DNA from: Lentzea aerocolonigenes
GTDB lineage: Bacteria > Actinomycetota > Actinomycetes > Mycobacteriales > Pseudonocardiaceae
Assembly: GCF_000955955.1 (NCBI RefSeq)
Contig: NZ_JYJG01000071.1
Coordinates: 20,108 to 84,107 of the forward strand
DNA length: 64,000 nt
Direction of reading: 5' to 3'
Shown: piece after piece, positions 23,972-32,599 of the stretch
Layout of the letters: the number at the start of each line of letters is the position of its first letter
Numbering within the stretch: position 1 is the stretch's first letter
Notes under the pieces: model-generated
Told to the model about the DNA's origin: nothing
What the model saw: the letters and a program-made list of their open reading frames with translations, nothing else
Databases searched by the model: none
Made by a program: the position numbers and the translations under genes

Positions 23972-25106
23972 GCTTGGCCACGGCTTTCAACAATCGGTCC
24001 ACATCGGACTCGTCGGTGTACGGGCCGATGCCCGCTCGCACCGCGCCCTTGTCGCCCAGACCGAGCCACCGCGAGCACTCGATGGCGTAGAAGTGGCCCG
24101 CGGGTGCGTTGACGCCCTCGGCGCCGAGCCTGCGGTACACCTCGGCCGGTTCCAGGCCGTCGACCGAGAACAGCACGGTCGGGGTGCGCTGCGAGGCCTT
24201 GCTGTAGATCCGCACGCCGAGCTCCCGCAGCCCGTTCTCGAGCTTGTCGCGCAGCCCGAACTCGTGTTCTTCGAGGCCCTCGAGCCCGCGCATGAACTCC
24301 ACGGCGGCGGTCGTGCCGGCCAGCAGCTCGTACGGCAGTGTGCCCAGCTCGAACCGTTCCGGCACGGTGTTGGTCGAGGGCAGCAGCTTGTCCGGCCTGA
24401 GTGTCTCCAGCAGTTCCGGCGCGGCCGCGAGCACGCCCATGTGCGGACCGAGGAACTTGTACGGCGAGCACACGAAGAAGTCCGCGTCCATCGCTTCGAT
24501 GTCCACCGGCAGGTGTGGTGTGTAGTGCACGCCGTCGACGTACACGAACGCCGCCATCTCGTGCGCCGCCGACGCGATCGCCGCCACGTCCGGACGGGTG
24601 CCGAGCAGGTTCGACGCCGCCGTGATCGCGACGACACGGGTGCGGTCGGACAGGAGGTTGGTGACGGCCTCGATGGGCATCTCACCGGTCGTGCGGTCGA
24701 ACGGCGCCCAACGGACCGTTGCCCGCGCCGCCTCGGCTGCCTGCACCCACGGCCTGATGTTCGCGTCGTGGTCGATGCGGGTCACGATGATCTCGTCGCC
24801 CGGCCGCCAGTTCTTCGAAAGTGTGCGGGAGAAGTCGTAGGTCAGCTGGGTCATGCTGCGGCCGAACACGATGCTGCCCGCGTTCAGGAACTCGCCCATC
24901 GTGCGGCGTGCCTTCCGCACGATCTCCTCGGCCCGGCGTTCGGAGGCCGTGACGCTGCCGCGGTTCGAGACAGCCGAGGTCAGGGCCTCGCGGACCGCGT
25001 CGCCGACGACGTCCGGCGTCTGCGAGCCGCCGGGTCCGTCGAAGTGCGCGGCACCCTCGCGCAACGCGGGGAAGTGGGCGCGGACCGCTGCGACGTCGTA
25101 GGCCAT
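23964..25106 (-). CDS. Cysteine desulfurase-like PLP enzyme
   Basis: An aminotransferase class V protein of 380 residues. Patterns include HFDGPGGSQTPDVV, TRIDHDANIRPW, VYVDGVHYTPHLPVDI and the PLP lysine in SPYKFLGPHMG (around residue 220). IECSRWLG near residue 350 has a Cys that might act as sulfur acceptor. The family 'cysteine desulfurase-like protein' is widespread in actinomycetes, and the true substrate is uncertain. ATG 25106 (MAYDVAAVR) is chosen over GTG/ATG further upstream. Lies 4 bp downstream of the TetR gene, so likely in its operon. Confidence 0.85.
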   Translation of the reverse strand: MAYDVAAVRAHFPALREGAAHFDGPGGSQTPDVVGDAVREALTSAVSNRGSVTASERRAEEIVRKARRTMGEFLNAGSIVFGRSMTQLTYDFSRTLSKNWRPGDEIIVTRIDHDANIRPWVQAAEAARATVRWAPFDRTTGEMPIEAVTNLLSDRTRVVAITAASNLLGTRPDVAAIASAAHEMAAFVYVDGVHYTPHLPVDIEAMDADFFVCSPYKFLGPHMGVLAAAPELLETLRPDKLLPSTNTVPERFELGTLPYELLAGTTAAVEFMRGLEGLEEHEFGLRDKLENGLRELGVRIYSKASQRTPTVLFSVDGLEPAEVYRRLGAEGVNAPAGHFYAIECSRWLGLGDKGAVRAGIGPYTDESDVDRLLKAVAKLR

Positions 25107-25110
25107 GCCC

Positions 25111-25707
25111 TCATGGTGCTTGAGCACCCACGAAACGGGAAAGGATCAACCGGAGGGTGCTCACCTGAACGGTGGCGTCGAAGTCCGGGTCGACCAGCCT
25201 GCCGAACAGGCCGTCGACCAGTCCCTGCACCCACGTGGCGGCCGTGCGGGCGTCCACCGGCAGCGTGATCTGGTTGGTGTCGTGGGCGCGTTGCAGCAGG
25301 TCGGCCAGCTCGTCGCGGACCACCACCTCGTTGCGTGCGACCAGGTCCCACAGCTCCTGGTCGCGGCTCGCCTGCGCGACGACCTCCAGCACCAGCCCGG
25401 CGATCGTCCTGTCGAGTGCCGGGACGCACAGGTGGTCGACGACCATCAGCACGGCTTCCCACGGGTCCAGCGTTCTGGCGTGGGCGAACACCTCCGCGTT
25501 GTCCCGGCCGTCCTGCTCGAAGATCTCCAGGAAGATCGCGCGCTTGGTGGGGAAGTAGTGGAAGAGGCTGCCGGTGCTGATGTCGGCGGCCTTGCAGATG
25601 TCCGCGACGGTCGTCCGGTCGAAGCCCTTCTCCGCGAACAGGCCCGCGGCCGTGTCCGTGATGTGGCGCTTCTTCGCCGCGTGCTTGACCGGATCTACCG
25701 TTCGCAC
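25111..25707 (-). CDS. TetR family transcriptional regulator
   Basis: A 198-residue repressor. The N-terminal HTH reads ITDTAAGLFAEKGFDRTTVA, DICKAADISTGSLFHYFPTK, the canonical TetR pattern; the C-terminal ligand domain is helical. GTG 25707 lies inside the last codons of the YqeB gene (13-bp overlap), so the two are one transcript together with the desulfurase-like gene. A palindrome between YqeB and the glycosidase gene is the expected operator. Confidence 0.9.
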   Translation of the reverse strand: MRTVDPVKHAAKKRHITDTAAGLFAEKGFDRTTVADICKAADISTGSLFHYFPTKRAIFLEIFEQDGRDNAEVFAHARTLDPWEAVLMVVDHLCVPALDRTIAGLVLEVVAQASRDQELWDLVARNEVVVRDELADLLQRAHDTNQITLPVDARTAATWVQGLVDGLFGRLVDPDFDATVQVSTLRLILSRFVGAQAP

Positions 25708-26360
25708 CTGTAGTACTGCCTCTTCTTCTGATCTTTGACGTAGACGCCGCGCTTGCGGATCTCCCGCGCCAATTCTGCGGCCTCCTCGTTCTCGTACTTC
25801 GAGATGGCCTTCCTCCGGGCGGTGAACAGCGCGTTCACGTCTGCCGGGAGCTCTGGCGCGTGTTCGACCCACATCCTGAACTCGTTCGCGAACGGGTCGG
25901 CGTCGCACCAGCGGTAGCCCTGGCTCCTGAAAGCTTCTGCGAGCCTGTTCTTGCTTAGATCGGATGTCTCGCGGGCCAGCTCGGCCCCGCTGGGTGAGAG
26001 GAGCACCAGCTGCTTGCCCTCGGCGAACACCGACTCGACCTCGTTGCGGCCGAAGTCGAAGGTCTTGTCGTCCTTCCTGAGCGTCACGCGGTCGTGTGAG
26101 ACCTCGACGGACATCATCTCCGCGGCCCACATCAGTGCGAGCACGCCGCCCGCGATGGCGCCGAGCGCTACTGCCGCCGTGGTCGCCCATGGCTCCGGAA
26201 TGTCCGTGATCAGCTCGAACACCCCCTGGAACGGGAACCACTCGAGCGTCGTGATCCACCCGGCTGCCAGCTTGAGCCCCCACACCGCGGCGGCACCCAG
26301 CACCGGGCAGAACACCCAGATGCCGTACCTGACCGCCGCGGTCTCCTGAACAGTCGTCAT
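25695..26360 (-). CDS. YqeB family membrane protein
   Basis: A 221-residue protein with two N-terminal membrane regions (IWVFCPVLGAAAVWGLKLAA and TTAAVALGAIAGGVLALMWA) and a cytoplasmic PH-like part containing the family pattern VESVFAEGKQLVLLSPSGAELAR, ending KKRQYYR. Role unknown. ATG 26360 follows TAGTAT by 8 bp on the coding strand, consistent with leaderless transcription; the longer frame to 26423 crosses the operator. First gene of YqeB-TetR-desulfurase. Confidence 0.75.
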   Translation of the reverse strand: MTTVQETAAVRYGIWVFCPVLGAAAVWGLKLAAGWITTLEWFPFQGVFELITDIPEPWATTAAVALGAIAGGVLALMWAAEMMSVEVSHDRVTLRKDDKTFDFGRNEVESVFAEGKQLVLLSPSGAELARETSDLSKNRLAEAFRSQGYRWCDADPFANEFRMWVEHAPELPADVNALFTARRKAISKYENEEAAELAREIRKRGVYVKDQKKRQYYRCER

Positions 26361-26372
26361 AGGCGCCAATAC

Positions 26373-26392
26373 TAGACCGAGCGCTCGGTTTA
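26373..26392. promoter_or_regulatory. TetR operator palindrome between YqeB and GH95 genes
   Basis: ACCGAGCGCTCGGT (26376-26389) is a perfect 14-bp palindrome, extended by TA/TA at both ends with one mismatched pair. It adjoins the TAGTAT -10-like box of YqeB on its downstream side and precedes a TTGACA (26394-26399) facing the glycosidase gene. It is therefore placed to control both directions. Confidence 0.7.
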
Positions 26393-26467
26393 TTGACACG
26401 GAACGTTGCAGAGGACTACACATCCGATGAATCGGCCGCCGCCTCCGCTTCGTGGGATGGAGTCGTC

Positions 26468-28690
26468 GTGCGTTTCTCCCGTCGCACCCTCTTCGCGGGC
26501 ACCGCCGGTGCGGTCGCCTTGTCGCGGGTCTCCACTGCTTCGGCTGCCTCGGCGGCGTTGGAGGACCAGGTCGACTGGCCGTCGTACCTGGGTGGGCTCG
26601 ACCCGGTGTGGGCGTCCGTGCCGACGACCTTCTACCAGGGCCCGTTCCTCGGAAACGGTGGCTTGGGCGCCGCTGTGTACCGGGTCGGCAAGCGTTTGGC
26701 GTTCCGGATCGGCGACACCCGCGTGCGCGATCACCAGGGGACCGGCGGCACGAACTTCGGCAACGCGCGGCTGCCCATCGGCCACTTCCTGTTCGACACC
26801 GCCGGTGACATCGCGGACGTCGACCTGCGGCTGTCGTTGTGGAACGCGGAGCTCACCGGCACCGTCACGACTTCCGTTGGCGTGCTGGAGATCCGGGCGT
26901 TCGTGCACGCGTCACGTGACGTGCTGCTGGTCTCGGCCTCGGTGCGCTCCGGCGCGGAACGGGTGAAGTGGACGTTCGTGCCCTCCCCGGCCCGCAGTCC
27001 CCGGCTCGACTTCAAGCCCGCACCGTCCGGGCTGAAGACCAACCCGGAGCCCAAGACCAGCGGCACTACGTGCACGCAGGACCTGGTGGCGGGCGGGCAG
27101 ACCGTGACGAAGTGGCAGATCCGGTCCGGTACGTTGCTGGCCACGGTCGCGCACACGTTCCCCGCGAAGAACGCCGACTCGGTGGCGTCGACAACGCTCA
27201 CCAGCGCTTCAGTGCTGACTGATGATCAGTTGCGGACCGAGCACCGGTCGTGGTGGAACTCCTTCTACCCCAAGAGCTTCGTGTCGGTGGCCGACACCCG
27301 CCTGGAGAGCTTCTACTGGATCCAGCTCTACAAACTGGCTTGTGCAACGCGCCGCGACCGCCCGGTGCTCGGCACGTGCGGACCGTGGCTGGAGCCGACG
27401 CCGTGGCCGGGCACGTGGTGGAACCTCAACGTGCAGCTGGAGTACTGGATCCTCAACGCCACCAGCCACTGGGAGCTCGATTCTCTGAGTGCGTCGCTCG
27501 ACCGCAGCCAGGACGCGCTGGTGGCCAACGTGCCCTCGCAGTACCGCTCCGACTCCGCCGGGATCGCCCGCACGACTCAGGAAGACCTTCGCGGAGGTGT
27601 CGCGCAACCGGGCGCGGACGGTGACCCGGAGTGCGGAAACCTGTTGTGGACCTTGCACAACGCGTTCCTGACCTACCGCCACCAGATGGACGACGCCGTG
27701 CTGCGCGACCTGGTGTTCCCGCTGCTGCGCCGGGCCGTGAACTACCACCTGCACTTCCTGACGAAGGACTCGAAGGGCGTCTACCACCTGCCGAAGACGT
27801 TCTCGCCGGAGTACGGGTCCACAAAGGACTGCAACTACGACCTGGCGCTGCTGCACTGGGGCTGCAGGACGTTGATCTGGGCGCAGGCGCGGCTGGGGTT
27901 GAACGATCCGTTGCTGGCCAAGTGGCGTGACGTCATGGACAACCTGGTGAAGCCGCCGCAGGACTCGACGCAGGGGTTCTGGATCGGCGCCGACCTGAAG
28001 CTCACCAAGTCGCACCGGCACTACTCGCACCTGCTGTGGTTCTACCCGCTCCACACCCTGGATCCGGCGATCGCGGCCAACCGCGACGCGTTGCAGAAGT
28101 CGATGAAGCACTGGCTGAGCTTCACGGGTGCGTTGCAGGGTTACACCTTCACGGGTTCCGGCTCGATGTACGCGTTGCTGGGCGACGGCGACAAGGCGCG
28201 CGGCCAGCTGGTCACGTTGCTGGACAAGTACGTGCAGCCCAACACGATGTACAAGGAGTCAGGCCCGGTCATCGAGACGCCGTTGTCCGGCGCGCAGACC
28301 ATGCACGACATGCTGGTGCAGAGCTGGGGCGGGGTCGTGCGGGTCTTTCCCGCGGTGCCGGCGGCGTGGGCGAGCGTGTCCGTGCACAACGTGCGGACCG
28401 AGGGTGCGTTCCTGGTCAGCGCGGTGCGGAAGGCGGGCAAGACCCAGTTCGTCCGGGTGAGGTCGTTGGCCGGTGAGCCTCTCCGGTTGCATCCGGGCAA
28501 CCTCGCCGGGCCGTTCGAGGTCGTGCGATTCGACGGCTCGGCGGTTCCGTTCCAGGCCAACTCGGACGGCACTTTGACGATCACGTTGGCGCGCAACGAC
28601 GACGTGGTGGTGAAGACGCGCGGCACGTCGCCGGAGCTGGTGATCGCTCCGGCGGGCGCGAACACGAAACGGTTCTGGGGCTTGCCCTAG
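26468..28690 (+). CDS. Tat-exported GH95-like glycoside hydrolase
   Basis: A ~740-residue secreted enzyme resembling GH95 alpha-L-fucosidases/galactosidases. The twin-arginine signal FSRRTLFAGTAGAVAL starts at residue 3. The N-terminal beta domain contains GNGGLGAAVYR; the (alpha/alpha)6 barrel has TWWNLNVQLEYW, SPEYG with E448 and CNYD with N456, matching the catalytic Glu and Asn region of the family, then a C-terminal beta domain. GTG 26468 is chosen because GGAG lies 5 nt upstream and it puts the RR motif at the N-terminus. Exact sugar is unknown. The TetR operator lies ~80 bp upstream. Confidence 0.85.
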   Translation: MRFSRRTLFAGTAGAVALSRVSTASAASAALEDQVDWPSYLGGLDPVWASVPTTFYQGPFLGNGGLGAAVYRVGKRLAFRIGDTRVRDHQGTGGTNFGNARLPIGHFLFDTAGDIADVDLRLSLWNAELTGTVTTSVGVLEIRAFVHASRDVLLVSASVRSGAERVKWTFVPSPARSPRLDFKPAPSGLKTNPEPKTSGTTCTQDLVAGGQTVTKWQIRSGTLLATVAHTFPAKNADSVASTTLTSASVLTDDQLRTEHRSWWNSFYPKSFVSVADTRLESFYWIQLYKLACATRRDRPVLGTCGPWLEPTPWPGTWWNLNVQLEYWILNATSHWELDSLSASLDRSQDALVANVPSQYRSDSAGIARTTQEDLRGGVAQPGADGDPECGNLLWTLHNAFLTYRHQMDDAVLRDLVFPLLRRAVNYHLHFLTKDSKGVYHLPKTFSPEYGSTKDCNYDLALLHWGCRTLIWAQARLGLNDPLLAKWRDVMDNLVKPPQDSTQGFWIGADLKLTKSHRHYSHLLWFYPLHTLDPAIAANRDALQKSMKHWLSFTGALQGYTFTGSGSMYALLGDGDKARGQLVTLLDKYVQPNTMYKESGPVIETPLSGAQTMHDMLVQSWGGVVRVFPAVPAAWASVSVHNVRTEGAFLVSAVRKAGKTQFVRVRSLAGEPLRLHPGNLAGPFEVVRFDGSAVPFQANSDGTLTITLARNDDVVVKTRGTSPELVIAPAGANTKRFWGLP

Positions 28691-29826
28691 GGCAGGTAGA
28701 ACGTCAGCAGGTCGCTGGTGACCGGCGGGAACAGCGCGTTCATCAGGTCGAACTTCGGGCCGGGGTAGATGTCGCTGAACAGCCGTCGCAGCCCGTCGAT
28801 GCCGTGCGGGCCGAACAGCAGCGGCGCGAGGAGGTCCGGGGCGATACCGGCTCCGCCCTCCTCGCCGGGGCCCATCATCGTGCCGCCCCACTCGTACGGG
28901 CCGATCCCGGTTCCGTCCCAGCGGAAGCGGACGTGGGTGCGGTAGAAGCCGAGCAGCACCTCGGTCGGCTCCTGGCCCTGCAGGCGCTTCGTGAACACCG
29001 GGCGCAGGTGCTCGAACAGTTTCGGCACGTCCGGGATGCGCACCAGGTACTGCTCCAGGCCGGGGCGCCGGGCCTCCAGGAACTCCTCCAGCACCGGCAG
29101 CCGTTCGACGACCTGGTCCGGATTCACGAGCTGCACCAGCGCTTTGACCGCTGCATCGTCTCCGGCGACCTCGCCCAGCACGACGTCGCCCTCCTCCGGC
29201 GGTGTGCTGCGGCCGGTGGCGACCGGGCTGCCGTCGCGCTCGACGACCCACGTGGTGGTGCCGGTGCGGTTGATCAGCCAGCGCCAGCACTGGACCGTGT
29301 GGCCCATGCGCAGGTCCACGCCCTGCTGGACGTCGCGCTGGAACCGTTCGAGCGCCGGGATGTCGGCCTCGACCGCACGCCGGATCGTATGTCCTGCAAC
29401 GGGTTCAGGTTTCCTGACCAGCGGCCTGGTCTGCTTGACCGGGATCGAGTACGTGTAGCCGAACTGGCGGTAGAAGTACGGGATGCCGATCATCACCTGG
29501 ACCAGGTGACCGCGCTCGGCCGACCTGTCGTGCGCCCAGCCCATCAGCTGCCGCACCAGGCCCTTGCCTTCGTACTCGACGTCCGTGGCGACCTGTTCGA
29601 CCTGGCCCGCCGGGATGTCGAGGCCGGCCAGCGTCACGGTCTCGTCCATCAGCGTGGCGGTCGAGACGATCCGGTCGCCGTCGGTGGCGACCGCGACCCA
29701 TTCGCAGCCCGCGTCCGGGTCGGTCATCAGCAGGCGGGCGTCGACGCCGTCACTGGGGTCCATGCGCGAGACGATGAGCTTCTCGACCTGGTCCACGTCC
29801 TCGGCGCGCGAGGTGCGAATCTCCAC
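28687..29826 (-). CDS. Eis-like GNAT N-acetyltransferase
   Basis: A 379-residue protein with the three-part layout of Eis-type acetyltransferases: N-terminal GNAT domain (VEQVATDVEYEGKGLVRQLM is the acetyl-CoA loop, IPYFYRQFGYTYSIP the typical Eis-like strand), a second GNAT-like domain and a C-terminal SCP-like domain ending in TFYLP. Eis enzymes acetylate amines such as aminoglycosides; substrate here is not known. GTG 29826 (VEIRTSRAED) is preferred over the longer frame to 29895. Overlaps the convergent GH gene by 4 bp. Confidence 0.8.
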   Translation of the reverse strand: MEIRTSRAEDVDQVEKLIVSRMDPSDGVDARLLMTDPDAGCEWVAVATDGDRIVSTATLMDETVTLAGLDIPAGQVEQVATDVEYEGKGLVRQLMGWAHDRSAERGHLVQVMIGIPYFYRQFGYTYSIPVKQTRPLVRKPEPVAGHTIRRAVEADIPALERFQRDVQQGVDLRMGHTVQCWRWLINRTGTTTWVVERDGSPVATGRSTPPEEGDVVLGEVAGDDAAVKALVQLVNPDQVVERLPVLEEFLEARRPGLEQYLVRIPDVPKLFEHLRPVFTKRLQGQEPTEVLLGFYRTHVRFRWDGTGIGPYEWGGTMMGPGEEGGAGIAPDLLAPLLFGPHGIDGLRRLFSDIYPGPKFDLMNALFPPVTSDLLTFYLP

Positions 29827-29881
29827 CAGCCGAGTCTTTCCAGGACAGTGGTTGTCCGCAAACGGATTTACCGTTTCCGGC

Positions 29882-30385
29882 ATGGACTGGAACAAGCAGT
29901 TGACAGACCAGCTCGACTGGCACTGGCGGGTTCAGGCGCGGCCGCGGCTCGATGGCCTGACCGACGACGAGTACTTCTGGCAGCCCGTGCCGGGCGCCTG
30001 GACCGTCCACCCCGACGGCTCGGTCGACTTCGAGCACCCGCAGCCCACGCCGGCGCCGGTCACGACGATCGCGTGGCGGATGGCGCACATCATCATCGGT
30101 GTCCTCAACATGCGCACGGCTTCGCACTTCGGTGGCCCGCCTGCGGACTACACGACGTGGCCGTACGCGAAGACCGCTGATGAGGCGCTGAAGCAGTTGG
30201 ACGACGCCTACGGGGCGTGGATGGCCGGCGTGCGCACGGCCGACCTCTCGAAGCCGGTCGGACCGGCGGAGGGTCCGTTCGCCGAGGAACCGATGGCCAC
30301 GCTCGTGCTGCACATCAACCGCGAGATGATCCACCACCTCGCCGAGATCGCGCTGCTGCGTGATCTGTATCTGAGGGAGAGTTAG
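29882..30385 (+). CDS. DinB-family (YfiT-like) protein
   Basis: A 167-residue four-helix-bundle protein of the DinB/YfiT superfamily (metal-dependent, often thiol-S-transferase related; not the polymerase). Landmarks are MDWNKQLTDQLDWHW, YFWQPVPGAWTVHPDG, TIAWRMAHIIIGVLNMR with a metal-type His, and HINREMIHHLAEIALLRDLY with the C-terminal His pair. Start ATG 29882, 55 bp from the divergent Eis-like gene. Confidence 0.85.
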   Translation: MDWNKQLTDQLDWHWRVQARPRLDGLTDDEYFWQPVPGAWTVHPDGSVDFEHPQPTPAPVTTIAWRMAHIIIGVLNMRTASHFGGPPADYTTWPYAKTADEALKQLDDAYGAWMAGVRTADLSKPVGPAEGPFAEEPMATLVLHINREMIHHLAEIALLRDLYLRES

Positions 30386-30397
30386 TTACCTTGAAGT

Positions 30398-30418
30398 GCC
30401 TACTTTCTAAAAGTTGGC
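30398..30418. promoter_or_regulatory. Palindromic operator upstream of the quinone oxidoreductase
   Basis: GCCTACTTT and AAAGTTGGC form a 9-bp inverted repeat with one mismatch and a 3-nt centre, 50 bp before the ATG. The TACTTT/AAAGT core resembles HxlR-type operators. No HxlR regulator is present in the window. Confidence 0.4.
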
Positions 30419-30467
30419 GCTAACTGCAAGATGGTGCCCATCGAGAACATCGAAGGGGATCATCATC

Positions 30468-31382
30468 ATGCGAGTCATCACGCAGAAGACCGTCGGGGCC
30501 GCGTCCGTGCTGGAGGTCGCGGAGGTCGCGAAGCCGGTGCCCGGCGCCGGTCAGGTGCTGGTCAAGGTGGGTGCGGCCGGCGTGAACCCGGTCGACACGT
30601 ACATCCGCGCCGGTGGCTTCCCCGCGCTCGGCGAGCCGCCGTTCACGCTGGGCTGGGACATCGCGGGCACCGTCGAGCAGCTCGGTGAGGGTGTGGAGGG
30701 GTTCGCGGCCGGTGACGAGGTCCACGGGCTGCTCACCTGGCCCGGCACCGGTGGTGGCTACGCCGAGTACGCCGTGGCGAACGCGTCCGACCTGGTGGCG
30801 CGGCCGTCGTACCTGACCGTCGAGGAGGCGGGCGCGGTACCGATGGTGGCTTTGACCGCCTGGCAGGCGCTGGTCGGTCGCGGTGGGCTTGCCGCTGGTC
30901 AGCGCGTGCTGATCCACGCCGCCGCCGGTGGTGTCGGGCACGTCGCGGTGCAGATCGCCAAGGCGCGCGGTGCGCACGTGATCGGCACGGCGTCGGCGGC
31001 CAAGCACGACTTCCTGCGCTCGCTCGGCGTGGACGAGGTCATCGACTACCGGCACGAGGACTTCACCTCGATCGACCCGGTCGACGTCGTGCTCGACACG
31101 ATCGGCGGCGACTACGCCGAGCGGTCCGCGAAGGTCCTGAAGCCGGGTGGAGTGCTCGTTTCGATCATTCCGGGCAATCCAGGTTTTGACGTTGACCGAG
31201 CTGTGGACCTCGGCATCCGGTTCGAGTTGTTCATGGGCGTGTCCGCTTCTGGTGCCGACCTGGCCGCGTTGCCGCAGCTCAAGGTGCAGATCGACCACGC
31301 TGTGCCGCTCGCGGACGCCGCGAAGGCGCACGAGCTCGTCGAGTCGAAGAGGACCACGGGCAAGGTCGTCCTGGTCCCGTGA
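30468..31382 (+). CDS. NADP-dependent quinone oxidoreductase (MDR family)
   Basis: A 304-residue medium-chain reductase without structural zinc. It has GVNPVDTYIRAGGF near 38-50, GWDIAGTVEQLGEGV near 62-77 and the nucleotide-binding AAAGGVGHVAVQIAKARGAH near 151-170. QOR-type enzymes reduce quinones or enones with NADPH. AAGGGG precedes ATG 30468 at a slightly long distance. It is a lone gene; the upstream palindrome suggests redox or electrophile control. Confidence 0.88.
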   Translation: MRVITQKTVGAASVLEVAEVAKPVPGAGQVLVKVGAAGVNPVDTYIRAGGFPALGEPPFTLGWDIAGTVEQLGEGVEGFAAGDEVHGLLTWPGTGGGYAEYAVANASDLVARPSYLTVEEAGAVPMVALTAWQALVGRGGLAAGQRVLIHAAAGGVGHVAVQIAKARGAHVIGTASAAKHDFLRSLGVDEVIDYRHEDFTSIDPVDVVLDTIGGDYAERSAKVLKPGGVLVSIIPGNPGFDVDRAVDLGIRFELFMGVSASGADLAALPQLKVQIDHAVPLADAAKAHELVESKRTTGKVVLVP

Positions 31383-31413
31383 TCAAGCGTTAACCATCCG
31401 TTGACCGGCTCAA

Positions 31414-31444
31414 CCGATCGTGTGCACAACGTTCACACGATCGG
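31414..31444 (+). promoter_or_regulatory. Hairpin abutting the endonuclease ribosome-binding site
   Basis: CCGATCGTGTG and CACACGATCGG form a perfect 11-bp stem with a 9-nt loop; the 3' arm ends where the GGGGAGGG ribosome-binding site begins. It may terminate the oxidoreductase transcript, serve as an operator or affect translation of the endonuclease. Confidence 0.5.
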
Positions 31445-31453
31445 GGAGGGCAC

Positions 31454-32599
31454 ATGGCGCGGTGGAGTCCACTTGCGTTAGTCATCGGTTTGTTGGCGGC
31501 GGTCGGCCTGTACGGGTCGACCGCCGCTGTCGCAGCAGCTCCGCTCACCGTTGCCCAGGCGATCAGCCGGCAGGACGGGTCGGCGAACACGGTCGGCGGG
31601 TACGTCGTCGGGCAGCCCACTGGTGCGAGCACTGTCGTCCGATCGGGTTTTCCTGACGACAACGCGCTCGCGCTGGCCGACTCGGCGTCCGAGACCGGCA
31701 CCTCGCGCATGATCTACGTGCAGCTCACGACCGACTTCCGGGCCAAGTGGGGCCTGAGGTCGAACCCGTCGCTGATGGGCACCCAGATCTACGTCACGGG
31801 CACGCTGACCCCGTACTTCACCCCGCACGCCGGTCTGAAGTCGCCGACGGCGATCACCAGCACCACGCCGCCGACAACGTCAACGTCAACGTCGACAACA
31901 CCGCCGCCATCGTCGTGCGACGGCTACTACGCGGCGGCCTGCAACAAGACCGGGTCCGCGTTGAAGACGGCGTTGAACAGCATCATCAAGAACCAGACCA
32001 AGCTCAGCTACGACGCGGTCTGGGAGGCGCTGAAGGTCACCGACCAGGACCCGGGCAACTCGAACAACGTGATCCTGCTGTACAGCGGCATCTCCCGGGC
32101 GAAGTCGGCGAACGGCGGCGGCAACGACAACTGGAACCGCGAGCACGTCTGGGCGAAGTCGCACGGTGACTTCGGCACCGCCACCGGCCCCGGCACCGAC
32201 CTGCACCACCTCAGGCCGGAGGACGTCAACGTGAACGCGACCCGCGGCAACCTGGACTTCGACAGCGGTGGCTCCACCGTTTCGGAATGCACGGGATGCA
32301 AGTACGACGGTGACTCGTTCGAGCCGCGCAACGCCGTCAAGGGAGACGTCGCGCGGATGATCTTCTACATGGCCGTGCGCTACGAGGGCACCGACGGCTT
32401 CCCGAACCTGGAGCTCAACGACTCGGTGAACAACGGCACGGCGCCGTACATGGGCAAGCTGTCGGTCTTGAAGACGTGGAGCCACGACGACCCGCCGGAC
32501 GCGTTCGAGAAGAACCGCAACGAGGCTATCTACGGCATCCAGAAGAACCGGAACCCGTTCATCGACCACCCGGAGTGGGTCTCGGCTATCTGGCCGTGA
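31454..32599 (+). CDS. Secreted endonuclease I family nuclease
   Basis: A 381-residue exported DNase. A Sec signal spans residues 1-28 (core ALVIGLLAAVGLYGSTAAVA). Residues ~30-135 look like an OB-fold/BACON-type accessory domain (LTVAQAISRQDGSANTVGGY). A Thr/Ser/Pro linker (~138-155) is followed by the endonuclease I (EndA/NucM) domain with NWNREHVWAKSHGDFG, DLHHLRPEDVNVNATRGN and FYMAVRYEG, including the catalytic His in REHVW. Probably used for nutrient DNA or competition. GGGAGGG is 3 nt before the ATG. Confidence 0.9.
   Translation: MARWSPLALVIGLLAAVGLYGSTAAVAAAPLTVAQAISRQDGSANTVGGYVVGQPTGASTVVRSGFPDDNALALADSASETGTSRMIYVQLTTDFRAKWGLRSNPSLMGTQIYVTGTLTPYFTPHAGLKSPTAITSTTPPTTSTSTSTTPPPSSCDGYYAAACNKTGSALKTALNSIIKNQTKLSYDAVWEALKVTDQDPGNSNNVILLYSGISRAKSANGGGNDNWNREHVWAKSHGDFGTATGPGTDLHHLRPEDVNVNATRGNLDFDSGGSTVSECTGCKYDGDSFEPRNAVKGDVARMIFYMAVRYEGTDGFPNLELNDSVNNGTAPYMGKLSVLKTWSHDDPPDAFEKNRNEAIYGIQKNRNPFIDHPEWVSAIWP

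Noticed and set aside
23964..25106. Phosphorothioation (DndA) role for the desulfurase-like gene
   Set aside because: No dndB-E or ssp genes in the window; the context is YqeB-TetR.
29882..30385. DNA polymerase DinB
   Set aside because: The protein is a four-helix DinB/YfiT thiol-type fold without polymerase motifs; the real polymerase is at 33059-34117.
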